A stretch of DNA of 64,000 nt from Bacteroidales bacterium. GTDB taxonomy: Bacteria; Bacteroidota; Bacteroidia; Bacteroidales; Rikenellaceae. The notes under the pieces are model-generated. The model was not told the origin of the DNA and searched no databases. It saw only the letters and a list, made by a program, of their open reading frames with translations. The DNA lies in contig CAJSYJ010000001.1 of assembly GCA_910574205.1 (NCBI GenBank), positions 434,001-498,000 of the forward strand. Direction: 5' to 3'. This document shows positions 7,624-15,955 of this stretch, piece by piece. Both the position numbers and the translations under genes were made by a program. Positions within the stretch are counted from its first letter, which is position 1; every line of letters starts with the position of its first letter.

Positions 7624-10023
7624 ATGCTTATGAAAAAACTATCGGTCACGGCCATAACGGCCATAATGCTCCTCTCGACGGCACAGGCGCAGATCAGAAT
7701 CACGGGACACACCGTCTCGGCCGACGGCGGCAAGGATGTCGGATATGTCACAGTCGCAGCGATGCGCGACTCGGTATGCGCAGCGGCCAACTGCGCCGAC
7801 GGCAACGGGCGTTTCTCGCTGACGGTCGACTCGGCAGCCACCTACCGCATGCAGTTCTCGATGCTGGGCTACCGCACCCGGACTATCGAAGTGAATGTAG
7901 AGAGCGCCACCGACATGGGCGACATCGCAATGGAGGAGGGCGAGCAGTTAGACGGCGTGGAGATCGTCGTGCAGAAGCCGTTGGTCACGCACACGGCCGA
8001 GAAGCTGACATACGAGGTCGAGAACGACCCGCAGTCGGCCACATCGACGCTCGAACAGATACTGCGCAAGGTGCCGCAGCTGTCGATCGACACCGAGGGC
8101 AAAGTGCTCATAAACGGCGAGAGCAACTACAAGATACTGGTCAACGGCCATGCGTCGGGCTCGATGAGCCGCAACTTTACGGACGTGATAAAGAGCATGC
8201 CCGCATCGTCGATCAAACGCATCGAGGTCATTACCAATCCAGGCATCAAATACGACGCCGAGGGCACGGCCGGCATACTCAACATAATTACCTCGACGAG
8301 CCGTGTCGACGGCTTCGACGGCTCGGTCAACGCACGCGGTCAGGCCTGCCACAGCTATTACGGAAATCTATCGGCCCGCGCGGCTTTGCAGACCGGCAAG
8401 TTCGCCGTCGAGATGAGCGCCTACGGCGGATATTACAACTCGCCCCGGGGCGTGCAGCGATCATGGTCGCAAACGGAGAATCTCGTCTCGGATATAAACC
8501 GCTACCGCACCTCGTCGACAAACGGAACATACGACGGCCGCAACTTCGGCGCTACGCTCTCGGCATCGTACCAGATAACCGAGAAGGATCTGATAACGCT
8601 CGAAGGCGGCATATACGCCTCGCCGGGAAATAAAAGCCGTCAGCAGACCGATAACACGATAAGCGATGCCCAGCTCAACCCCGTCAGCCGCTACACCGAC
8701 TACCAATACAACAACTACCGCTACTTGGGCGGTTCGGCGACGCTGGCTTACGAACACCGCTTCGACGAAGACGGCAAACACACCTTCTCGCTGGCCGACA
8801 ATATCGACATCGACCCCGACTGGTGGACAGTGGAGAACGAATATCAAGGCGATCTGGCATATCGGCAGATCGAAAACGAAGATACGCGCTCGATCGAGAA
8901 TACGTTTCAGACGGACTACTCGCGCCCGATCGGCGAGCAGCACCATATAGACATCGGCGCGAAGCATATCTACCGACGCTCGTCGATCATGGCAGCCTCG
9001 CATATCGACGATGCGGCCGTATCCAACAGCACGATGCACTACACCCAGCATGTCGCGGCGATGTATGCCGGCTATAACTACGACGGAGACAAATGGAACG
9101 TCAACGGCGGTGCACGCGTCGAGGCGACCTACAACGCGGCCGACGTGGATTCGTCGGAAGAAGGCATATATTCGTTCGACAACTCGTTCTGGAACGTAAT
9201 ACCCTACTTATCGCTTGGCTGGCAGCCTGCCGCGGGCCACAACCTGTCGCTGACATACACCGAGCGTCTGGGACGCCCGTCGATCGAAGAGCTCTCGCCC
9301 TACCAGCGTGTCACGGCATCATCCGTAACATCGGGCAATCCCGATCTGCACGCACTGACGGCACACTCGCTGACGCTCAAATACGCCTACTCGCACAACA
9401 AGTGGAACCTGTCGGTATACCCTATGGCACAGCTCTCCAACAACGCCATAGAGTATTATGCCAGCATGCACGAAGACGGCTTATTGCACAGCATGCCCGT
9501 AAACGACGCGCGTGCGCGACGTTACTCGCTGGCCGCGACGCTCATGTTCCGCCCCAACGATAAATTTACGCTATCATTCACCGCCCGCGCGACATACAGC
9601 CATTACTGGCTGCCGACGCACGAGATCGACAACGACGGCGTAGGCATCTTCGAATCGCTCAATATGGACATCAAACTGTGGAAAGGCGCTACGCTGAACA
9701 TATACCAGATGTGCAACCGCCAAGGCGCCTACTTCAACGCTACGAACAAGGATTGGACGTGGTACTACGGCCTGGGGCTCACGCAGAAGCTCGTCGACGA
9801 CAAGCTGACGCTGAGCATAGCGACAGATAACCCGTTCATCAGCACCAATACGCAGCACAGCGAACGCACCGAGACCTACATTACCTCACGCGGATACAGC
9901 TGGCGCGCAACCAACATATCATTCGGTATTTCATGGCGCTTCGGCAAACGCAAGGCCGACGTCAAGAGCATCAACAAGACTATCGATAACGACGACTCGG
10001 TATCTTCGGGCGGCAGCAAGTAG
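7624..10023 (+). CDS. TonB-dependent receptor-like outer-membrane beta-barrel protein
   Basis: This 799-residue protein has a signal peptide ending at AQAQ (about 23). A carboxypeptidase-regulatory-like domain follows (about 25-105, GKDVGYVTVAAMRDS, FSMLGYRTRTIEV), then a TonB plug (about 125-225, LEQILRKVPQLSIDTEGKVLINGES, SIKRIEVITNPGIKYDAEGTAGILNI). The C-terminal two thirds are the Pfam-type outer-membrane barrel found in single-gene receptors without SusD, ending near FGISWRFGKRKADVKS. The extra 35 charged residues after the last strand are unusual for a barrel, which normally ends at an aromatic residue. The substrate is unknown. It is a monocistron, with tRNA-Ser about 100 bp downstream. 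Confidence 0.9.
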   Translation: MLMKKLSVTAITAIMLLSTAQAQIRITGHTVSADGGKDVGYVTVAAMRDSVCAAANCADGNGRFSLTVDSAATYRMQFSMLGYRTRTIEVNVESATDMGDIAMEEGEQLDGVEIVVQKPLVTHTAEKLTYEVENDPQSATSTLEQILRKVPQLSIDTEGKVLINGESNYKILVNGHASGSMSRNFTDVIKSMPASSIKRIEVITNPGIKYDAEGTAGILNIITSTSRVDGFDGSVNARGQACHSYYGNLSARAALQTGKFAVEMSAYGGYYNSPRGVQRSWSQTENLVSDINRYRTSSTNGTYDGRNFGATLSASYQITEKDLITLEGGIYASPGNKSRQQTDNTISDAQLNPVSRYTDYQYNNYRYLGGSATLAYEHRFDEDGKHTFSLADNIDIDPDWWTVENEYQGDLAYRQIENEDTRSIENTFQTDYSRPIGEQHHIDIGAKHIYRRSSIMAASHIDDAAVSNSTMHYTQHVAAMYAGYNYDGDKWNVNGGARVEATYNAADVDSSEEGIYSFDNSFWNVIPYLSLGWQPAAGHNLSLTYTERLGRPSIEELSPYQRVTASSVTSGNPDLHALTAHSLTLKYAYSHNKWNLSVYPMAQLSNNAIEYYASMHEDGLLHSMPVNDARARRYSLAATLMFRPNDKFTLSFTARATYSHYWLPTHEIDNDGVGIFESLNMDIKLWKGATLNIYQMCNRQGAYFNATNKDWTWYYGLGLTQKLVDDKLTLSIATDNPFISTNTQHSERTETYITSRGYSWRATNISFGISWRFGKRKADVKSINKTIDNDDSVSSGGSK

Positions 10024-10120
10024 GCGTCCGGCATTCCCGGGATGCACATATTTGCATTCCGGGACGAAAATAGTCCTGGAAAAATTTGGCGATTAGAATT
10101 TTTGTTGTACTTTTGCACCC

Positions 10121-10205
10121 GGAAAGGTGGCAGAGTGGTCGAATGCGCCGGTCTTGAAAACCGATGAGCTGAGAGGCTCCGGGGGTTCGAATCCCTCCCT
10201 TTCCG
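10121..10205 (+). tRNA. tRNA-Ser (anticodon TGA)
   Basis: A class II cloverleaf: acceptor GGAAAGG pairs with CCTTTCC (10198-10204), discriminator G at 10205. The anticodon loop CTTGAAA gives TGA. A long variable arm (GAGCTGAGAGGCTC) is typical of serine tRNA, and the T arm is GGGGG-TTCGAAT-CCCTC. The bases after the discriminator are CACCA, so CCA does not follow directly. The 3' end is duplicated 438 bp downstream. Confidence 0.95.
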
Positions 10206-10402
10206 CACCAAGCAAAAAACAGCGAAGCATCATACATAACGTATGATGCTTTTTTGTGCGATACGGCTCGTGGCCGAAGCTATTCGACCACGGGGCGTAG
10301 AGCATAAAATTGCACTATATAATTTAGTGCCAAGCTGTTTTTTGATTGCAACCTAAGGAAAAAGAGGGAAAGACGAGTGAGGATCGAAACCGATCCTCGC
10401 GA
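10186..10402 (+). repeat. Direct repeat copy 1: tRNA-Ser 3' end plus structured flank
   Basis: From the T loop of the tRNA onward about 210 bp recur at 10624-10836 with small changes. The unit holds three possible hairpins besides the tRNA 3' half: AGCATCATAC/GTATGATGCT followed by T6, CGTGG-CGAA/TTCG-CCACG near 10270, and GAGGATCG/CGATCCTC near 10378-10399. The A+T core GCACTATATAATTTAGTGC can also pair. Confidence 0.85.
10226..10255 (+). terminator. Terminator of tRNA-Ser
   Basis: A ten-pair stem AGCATCATAC/GTATGATGCT with loop ATAAC is followed directly by a run of T, 20 bp after the tRNA. It is a clear intrinsic terminator. Confidence 0.85.
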
Positions 10403-10433
10403 TGTCAATTCCTCGTTTATACGTTAACTTTCG

Positions 10434-10462
10434 AGGCAGAGTTAACAACTCTGCCTTTTTTT
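10434..10462 (+). terminator. Intrinsic terminator-like hairpin between the repeat copies
   Basis: Stem GGCAGAGTT/AACTCTGCC with loop AAC is followed by seven T. No gene precedes it within the repeat, so it may end an untranslated RNA starting inside the duplicated unit or act as a backup for tRNA-Ser. Confidence 0.6.
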
Positions 10463-10623
10463 GTGTCATATACATATATACGAAATAAATTCCGATATAG
10501 GTAATGACACAAAAAATGCTGCGCAACTCGGCTGCATTATCCGACACGGCATTACTCACTTGAACGGGGTTGCGGGGCGAGAAGACAACATCTTAAAGAG
10601 GACGCCCCGCTATTGCTGCGCAA

Positions 10624-10836
10624 TTCGAATCCATCCCTTTCCGCACCAAGCAAAAACAGCGAAGCATCATACGCATGTATGATGCTTTTTTTGTGCGAGA
10701 CGGCTCGTGGTCGAATCTATTCGACCACGGTGCGTAGAGCAAAAAACTGCACTATATAATTTAGTGTCAAGCTGTTTTTGATTGCAACCTAAGGAAAAAG
10801 AGGGAAAGACGAGTGAGGATCGAAATCGATCCTCGG
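10624..10836 (+). repeat. Direct repeat copy 2: tRNA-Ser 3' end remnant plus structured flank
   Basis: It starts with TTCGAATCC, then reproduces the tRNA-Ser 3' end with one mismatch (CCATCCC for CCCTCCC) and the downstream hairpins. In the second hairpin copy 2 is perfectly paired (CGTGGTCGAA/TTCGACCACG) where copy 1 has one C-A mismatch. No 5' tRNA half precedes it, so it is not a tRNA gene. It looks like an attachment-site duplication. Confidence 0.8.
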
Positions 10837-10867
10837 AGATATTTATCGGATACGCCGTGCACGATGT

Positions 10868-10926
10868 CCGTAAACGACAATCTCCCGAACGACAGTACTC
10901 GATGTACGTCCCGTTCAGCGGTACGG
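10868..10926. repeat. Hairpin repeat H1 (decayed)
   Basis: The core GAACGACAGTAC-TCGAT-GTACGTCCCGTTC folds on itself, and outer arms CCGTA (10868) and TACGG (10922) pair. It shares the AGTACTCGATGTACGTCCCG core with units at 11286 and 11411 but its arms are partly unpaired. Confidence 0.6.
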
Positions 10927-11003
10927 ATGCACGGCAGTAGAAAAGAATATTTCAAGAAAACCCGGCTAAGAACCGATCCCACATTTTTCGTCAAACGTTA
11001 TTA

Positions 11004-11060
11004 GTTGCAACGCAACGACCGAGCGAGCGACGGGCTGTACTTGACGTACTGCGCATTGCC
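11004..11060. repeat. Hairpin repeat H2 with GTTGCAAC leader
   Basis: The leader GTTGCAACGCAACGACCGAG is followed by GTAC-TTGAC-GTAC with imperfect arms. The whole leader-plus-hairpin block recurs 142 bp downstream as H3. No coding potential is seen. Confidence 0.6.
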
Positions 11061-11145
11061 GAACGACGAGGCGCGGCAGCAGAATGAGATTTTTCACGAA
11101 AGTCCAGCCAAGAACCGCTACCGAATTTTTCGTCAAAAGGCATTA

Positions 11146-11215
11146 GTTGCAACGCAACGACCGAGTGAGGCGATGGGCTGTACTTGGCGTACTGCCCATT
11201 GCCGAACGACGAGGC
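11146..11215. repeat. Hairpin repeat H3 with GTTGCAAC leader
   Basis: It has the same leader as H2, then a long stem at 11169-11203: GGC, ATGGGC, GTAC, loop TTGGC, GTAC, GCCCAT, GCC, interrupted only by single mismatches. The trailing bases GAACGACGAGGCGCGG match those after H2. Confidence 0.7.
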
Positions 11216-11285
11216 GCGGACGCAAATGATGACTTTTCTCGGAAAATTTTTCGTCAAAAGGCGTGAGTAGCGGTGCCGACATGAA

Positions 11286-11332
11286 ATCGGGGCAGACGGG
11301 TAGTACTCGATGTACGTCCCGTTTGCCCCGAT
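11286..11332. repeat. Hairpin repeat H4
   Basis: Outer arms ATCGGGGCA and TGCCCCGAT pair perfectly around the conserved core (GACGGG, GTAC, loop TCGAT, GTAC, CCCGTT). The core equals that of H5 although the arms differ, so pairing rather than sequence is conserved outside the core. Confidence 0.75.
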
Positions 11333-11410
11333 GATTGAGGTGACGCTAATGGCGCCTTTTCACGAAAAATTATTTTTTTGTTAGAAGCGGTATTATACCA
11401 CGCAAACGAA

Positions 11411-11457
11411 AATCTCCCGGACGGGTAGTACTCGATGTACGTCCCGTTCGGGAGATT
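11411..11457. repeat. Hairpin repeat H5
   Basis: Outer arms AATCTCCCG and CGGGAGATT pair around the same core as H4. A small hairpin GCGGCA/TGCCGC at 11464-11481 lies between it and the nqrF stop codon; either could help end the nqr transcript on the minus strand, though neither has a T run. Confidence 0.75.
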
Positions 11458-11494
11458 GAGTGCGCGGCAGTAGAATGCCGCTTATAACGAAAAA

Positions 11495-12751
11495 TTAAGC
11501 GCCGAAGTTATCGAAGAGAATATTCTCCGGCGGCACGCCGAGGCTGTCGAGCAGGTTGACTACCGACTGCGACATCATCGGAGGTCCGCACATGAGGTAA
11601 ATTATTCCCTCGGGCTCCTCGTGGTTTTTGAGATATGTCTCGTAGAGTACGTTGTGAACGAATCCGGGGGTATACTTCACGCCTGCGGCATCGGCCTCGG
11701 GATCGGGACGGTCGAGCGCCAGATTGAAGCGGAAATTCGGGAAGTCCTTTTCGATCTGGTGGTAATCGTCGAGATAGAAGGCCTCTTTGAGCGAACGGGC
11801 ACCGTAAAAGAACGATACCGGACGCTTGGTCTTTTCGGTGCGGAACAGGTGCATGATATGCGAGCGCATGGGCGCCATACCGGCACCGCCGCCGATGAAG
11901 ACGAGCTCCTGATCGTCGGGCAGGTTGTCGGGCAGGAAGAACTCGCCGAACGGACCCGACATAGTGATCTTGTCGCCCGGTTTGAGCGAATAGATATACG
12001 ACGAGCATACGCCCGGGTTGACATCCATGAAACCGCCCTTGGCACGGTCGAACGGAGGCGTTGCGATACGCACGTTGAGCTTGATGATATCGCCCTCGGC
12101 AGGATACGTAGCGCACGAATATGCGCGCACCTGCGGCTCGGGGTTGACCATTTTGAGGTTGAACACGCCCATCTTCTCCCAGTCCTCGCGGTACTCGGGA
12201 TCGACGTCGATATCCTTATAGTCGACCGTAATGGCCGGCACGTCGATCTGGATATAACCGCCGCTGCGGAAATTGAGGTGCTCGCCCTCGGGCAGCTTGA
12301 CGACGAACTCCTTGATGAAAGTGGCGACGTTGTGGTTCGACACCACCTCGCACTCCCACTTCTTGATGCTGAGCACAGATGCGGGCACTTTGATCTTCAT
12401 GTCCTCCTTGACCTTGACCTGACAGCCCAGACGCCAGTTGTCGAGTATCTGACGACGGTTGAAGAAGCCCGTCTCGGTCGGAAGGATCGAGCCGCCGCCC
12501 TCGACGACCTGACACTTGCACTGTCCGCAGGCACCCTTGCCGCCGCATGCCGACGGCAGGAATATGCCCTGCTCGCCCAGCGTATTGAGCAACGTCGAGC
12601 CGGCAGCGACCTCCAATACCTTGTCGCCGTCGTTGATGTCGATCTTCACAGGGCCGGACGAAGTCAGTTTTGCCTTTGCAAAGAGCAGCAGCAACACCAG
12701 AACGAGCGTTACGGCCAGAAAGGCAACGATTGCAATTAATATGATTTCCAT
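11495..12751 (-). CDS. nqrF: Na+-translocating NADH:quinone reductase subunit F
   Basis: A 418-residue subunit that accepts electrons from NADH. An N-terminal membrane helix (about 4-24) precedes a 2Fe-2S ferredoxin domain with SACGGKGACGQCKC (about 68-81) and LGCQV (about 111). A ferredoxin-reductase module follows with the FAD motif RAYSCATYP and the NADH loop GGGAGMAPMRSH. Electrons pass NADH, FAD, 2Fe-2S, then to the membrane subunits, and Na+ is pumped out. It is the last gene of the nqrABCDEF operon, 24 bp after nqrE. All key residues are present. Confidence 0.97.
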   Translation of the reverse strand: MEIILIAIVAFLAVTLVLVLLLLFAKAKLTSSGPVKIDINDGDKVLEVAAGSTLLNTLGEQGIFLPSACGGKGACGQCKCQVVEGGGSILPTETGFFNRRQILDNWRLGCQVKVKEDMKIKVPASVLSIKKWECEVVSNHNVATFIKEFVVKLPEGEHLNFRSGGYIQIDVPAITVDYKDIDVDPEYREDWEKMGVFNLKMVNPEPQVRAYSCATYPAEGDIIKLNVRIATPPFDRAKGGFMDVNPGVCSSYIYSLKPGDKITMSGPFGEFFLPDNLPDDQELVFIGGGAGMAPMRSHIMHLFRTEKTKRPVSFFYGARSLKEAFYLDDYHQIEKDFPNFRFNLALDRPDPEADAAGVKYTPGFVHNVLYETYLKNHEEPEGIIYLMCGPPMMSQSVVNLLDSLGVPPENILFDNFGA

Positions 12752-12775
12752 TGCTTAAAGTCTCTTGTTAAAGGT

Positions 12776-13381
12776 TTATAACTGAATACCCGAGAATATC
12801 ATAAACGCAATACCCATCAGACCGGTGATGATGAACGCGATACCGGGGCCTTTCAAAGCCGCGGGGATATGCGAATATGTGATCTTCTCGCGAATGGCCG
12901 CCATCATGACGATAGCCAGCCACCAGCCCAGACCCGAGCCGAGACCGTAGACGATCGAGTCGCCCACGTTCATGATCGACTCGCCGACCTTCTGCTGCAT
13001 GAACAGCGAACCGCCCATGATAGCGCAGTTGACGGCGATAAGGGGCAGGAATATACCCAGCTGGTTGTAAAGCGACGGAGAGAACTTCTCGACGATCATC
13101 TCGACCAGCTGCACGAATGCTGCGATCACGGCGATGAAGATGATGAACGAGAGGAAGCTCAGGTCGACGCCCTCGATCAAAGCACCGTCGGCCAGCACAT
13201 ACTGGTTCAGCAGGTAGTTCAGAGGCACGGTCATGACCATGACGAACGTAACGGCCGCACCGAGGCCTATGGCGGTCTTGACGCTCTTCGACACGGCGAT
13301 GTACGAACACATGCCGAAGAAGAAGGCGAAGACCATGTTGTCGATAAATATCGAACGAATAAAAAGATTCAGTGTTTCCAT
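12776..13381 (-). CDS. nqrE: Na+-translocating NADH:quinone reductase subunit E
   Basis: A 201-residue, six-helix membrane subunit of the RnfA/NqrE family. It has the typical start [38 protein letters not shown] segment ([14 protein letters not shown] at about 13-26) and internal VNCAIMGG (about 117-124). Cysteines 26 and 119 in the two half-repeats hold an intramembrane iron-sulfur centre together with NqrD. It is 11 bp after nqrD and 24 bp before nqrF in the operon. Confidence 0.96.
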   Translation of the reverse strand: METLNLFIRSIFIDNMVFAFFFGMCSYIAVSKSVKTAIGLGAAVTFVMVMTVPLNYLLNQYVLADGALIEGVDLSFLSFIIFIAVIAAFVQLVEMIVEKFSPSLYNQLGIFLPLIAVNCAIMGGSLFMQQKVGESIMNVGDSIVYGLGSGLGWWLAIVMMAAIREKITYSHIPAALKGPGIAFIITGLMGIAFMIFSGIQL

Positions 13382-13392
13382 AATCTACCCTC

Positions 13393-13995
13393 CTACTTTT
13401 CCTGTAAATCCTTGTTCAACGAACGGTGTACCCAGATGATGCAGCCGACGATAATCAGAGCCATCGGCGGGAAAAGCATCAACGAGTTGTTGGTATAACC
13501 GAAACGGGTCAGCACGTCGACGCCGAACAGCGTACCCGAACCGAAGAGCTCGCGGAAGAAGGCCACGATGACCAGAATCATCGCATAGCCCAGACCGTTG
13601 CCCACGCCGTCGAGGAACGACTCCCAAGGCTTGTGACCCAGGGCATAGGCCTCGACGCGACCCATGACGATACAGTTGGTAATGATAAGACCTACATAGA
13701 CCGACAGCTGCTTGGAGACGTCGTAGACGTAAGCGCGCAGCACCTGATCGACCAGAATCACGAGCGTGGCGATTACCACCAGCTGAACGATGATACGTAT
13801 ACGCGACGGCACGCCGTTGCGCAGAAGCGACATCACGAGGTTGGCGAACGCCGTAACGAAGATCACCGAAAGACCCATGACCACGGCAGGCTCCAACTTG
13901 ACCGTCACGGCCAGCGCCGAACAGATACCGAGTATCTGCACGATCACGGGGTTGTTGCTGCCGAGCGGTCCCGTTATATTAGTACTTATTTTCAT
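13393..13995 (-). CDS. nqrD: Na+-translocating NADH:quinone reductase subunit D
   Basis: A 200-residue membrane subunit, partner of NqrE. It has [18 protein letters not shown] (about 14-31) and [11 protein letters not shown] (about 103-113), the paired cysteine-bearing helices of the RnfE/NqrD family. Together with NqrE it builds the intramembrane electron bridge between NqrF and the flavins of NqrB/NqrC. It is 6 bp after nqrC. Confidence 0.96.
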   Translation of the reverse strand: MKISTNITGPLGSNNPVIVQILGICSALAVTVKLEPAVVMGLSVIFVTAFANLVMSLLRNGVPSRIRIIVQLVVIATLVILVDQVLRAYVYDVSKQLSVYVGLIITNCIVMGRVEAYALGHKPWESFLDGVGNGLGYAMILVIVAFFRELFGSGTLFGVDVLTRFGYTNNSLMLFPPMALIIVGCIIWVHRSLNKDLQEK

Positions 13996-14001
13996 AGTAT
14001 A

Positions 14002-14805
14002 CTACTCCTCAATATTTTGCGGTTCAACATTAGCCTCCGTACCGGCCTCGGCGGCCGCATCGTCGGACATAGGCTCGGCGATCGGATCGTTCAGCTCCGT
14101 ATCGTCCGCCGTCTGCATAGCGAGCGAGCGCAGGAAACCGTCGTACTTCGACAGTCCGCTCTGCAACATGGCCGACACGCCGTCCGAAGTCTTCGTACCG
14201 CCCGTAATGGCGTCGACCTCGTGCTCGATGTTGTCCTGACGTGCACCGCCCTTGCGCAGGGTTACCGCCACCAGACGATTCTCGGCATCGTAGATCTTCT
14301 TGCCTACGTAATGCTTCTGATGCTCGGCCGTAGCGATCTCGGCACCCAGACCCGGGGTCTCGCCCTTATGGTCGAATACCACGCCGGCGATCGTGTCGCC
14401 GTCGGCCTGCAAGGCCACATAGCCCCATATATCGCCCCAGAGGCCCTTGCCGGCCACGGGTACGACATAGAGCGTCTCGCCCTCGCGCTCGTACTTGAAC
14501 AGCGGCAGATCGTTCTCGGCAGAAGCCATGGTTTTAAGATCGGCCAGTTTGTCGAGCACGACCTTGGCATCCGACTGCGGCGTAAGCACGCCGTCGATCA
14601 GAAGCGCAGGCGTGATCGTCTCGTCGAACGACTCGCCCTGCTTGCCCAGAGCCGTCATGACGGCCATCTTCTTCTCGTTCTCGGCATTGGCGTCCTGACG
14701 CTCTTTGAGCGACGTGGCGGCGAATGTCAGCAACGTGGCCACGATGACGACCATAACCACCGTATATATAATGATATATGCGTTAGAGTTCTTGTTCATT
14801 GCCAT
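14002..14805 (-). CDS. nqrC: Na+-translocating NADH:quinone reductase subunit C
   Basis: A 267-residue subunit with one N-terminal membrane helix (about 9-29) and a periplasmic FMN-binding domain. The flavinylation motif reads DAITGGTKTS (about 190-199), where the second Thr of the S/TGxT pattern would carry FMN by phosphoester linkage. The C-terminal 45 residues are acidic and Ala/Glu-rich (ANVEPQNIEE), an extension beyond the usual domain. An ApbE-type transferase is needed for flavinylation but is not in this window. It is 7 bp after nqrB. Confidence 0.95.
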   Translation of the reverse strand: MAMNKNSNAYIIIYTVVMVVIVATLLTFAATSLKERQDANAENEKKMAVMTALGKQGESFDETITPALLIDGVLTPQSDAKVVLDKLADLKTMASAENDLPLFKYEREGETLYVVPVAGKGLWGDIWGYVALQADGDTIAGVVFDHKGETPGLGAEIATAEHQKHYVGKKIYDAENRLVAVTLRKGGARQDNIEHEVDAITGGTKTSDGVSAMLQSGLSKYDGFLRSLAMQTADDTELNDPIAEPMSDDAAAEAGTEANVEPQNIEE

Positions 14806-14812
14806 ATCTCTG

Positions 14813-15952
14813 TTATTTTACGGTTTTAATACGACGATTGCGACGCGCCATGTTGCGCTCGACGACGAAGTAGTCGACCAGCGGAGCAAGTGCGTTCATA
14901 AACAGAATCGAAAGCATCATACCCTCCGGATATGCCGGATTGCATACGCGGATGATGACGGCCAGCGCACCGGTCATGAAGCCGACGATATACTTGCCCT
15001 TGTCCGTCTGCGCCGAGGTAACGGGATCGGTAGCCATGAACACGGCGCCGAATGCGAAACCGCCGACGATAAGATGCAGATAGGGAGGATATGCCGTCAC
15101 GCCGAGCAGGTTGAACAGATAGCCGAAGGCCAGACCGCCGACGAATACCGACAGCATCGTGCGCCATGACGCTATGCCCGTGAAGAGCAGTATGGCAGCA
15201 CCGATCAGGATAGCCAGCGTAGATGTCTCGCCGACGCTGCCGGGGATCAGACCCAAGAACGCGTCGCAAGCCGAGATAGGCTCGCCGCCGACGGCATGTA
15301 CGCCGAGCGTACCGCTCGTCGAGAGCGACTCCAATGCCGTTGCGCCCGATACGGCGTCGGCACCGTCGACCGCAGCATACCATACCTTCTCGCCCGACAT
15401 CTGCGGGGTGTAGGCGAAGAAGGCGAATGCACGCGCCAAAAGCGCGGGGTTGAAGACATTCATACCCGTACCGCCGAAGACCTCCTTGCCGAATACGACG
15501 GCGAAGGCCGTAGCCAGAGCCACGATCCACAGAGGTACGTCGACCGGCATAATCATCGGGATCAGAAGACCCGAAACGAGAAAGCCCTCGTTGACCTCGT
15601 GGCCGCGCGACTGCGCGAAGCCGAACTCTATGGCAAGACCGACGACATAAGAGACGACGATCAGAGGCAGCACTTTCAGAAAACCGAACCAGAACGCCTC
15701 GAAGCCCGTCATGCCGACCTGATATCCGACATTGTACATGCCGAACAGCAAGGCCGGGATAAGAGCCATAACGACCACGATCATCGTTCGCTTCATATCG
15801 TTGCAGTCGCGGATATGAGCACCCTTGGTCGTGGTGGTATTCGGCACGAAGAGGAACGTTTCGAACGCATCGAATGTCGAGCCGAGGAAGCTCAACTTAC
15901 CCCCTTTGGAGAAAGTAGGCTTCATTTTATCTACCAAATTACGCAATCCCAT
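14813..15952 (-). CDS. nqrB: Na+-translocating NADH:quinone reductase subunit B
   Basis: A 379-residue, multi-helix membrane subunit of the RnfD/NqrB family. The covalent FMN site is VSGATAL (about 206-212, Thr in SGAT). Other marks are GGTGMNVFNPALLARAF and FMATDPVTSAQTDKGKY. It binds quinone and couples electron flow to Na+ transport. The length is slightly short against Vibrio NqrB, as in other Bacteroidetes. It is 3 bp after nqrA. Confidence 0.96.
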   Translation of the reverse strand: MGLRNLVDKMKPTFSKGGKLSFLGSTFDAFETFLFVPNTTTTKGAHIRDCNDMKRTMIVVVMALIPALLFGMYNVGYQVGMTGFEAFWFGFLKVLPLIVVSYVVGLAIEFGFAQSRGHEVNEGFLVSGLLIPMIMPVDVPLWIVALATAFAVVFGKEVFGGTGMNVFNPALLARAFAFFAYTPQMSGEKVWYAAVDGADAVSGATALESLSTSGTLGVHAVGGEPISACDAFLGLIPGSVGETSTLAILIGAAILLFTGIASWRTMLSVFVGGLAFGYLFNLLGVTAYPPYLHLIVGGFAFGAVFMATDPVTSAQTDKGKYIVGFMTGALAVIIRVCNPAYPEGMMLSILFMNALAPLVDYFVVERNMARRNRRIKTVK

Positions 15953-15955
15953 AGC

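Noticed and set aside
10860..11481. Possible CRISPR array in the hairpin-repeat cluster
   Set aside because: Repeat units differ in arm sequence, spacing is irregular and the identical part is a self-pairing core; no cas genes are near.
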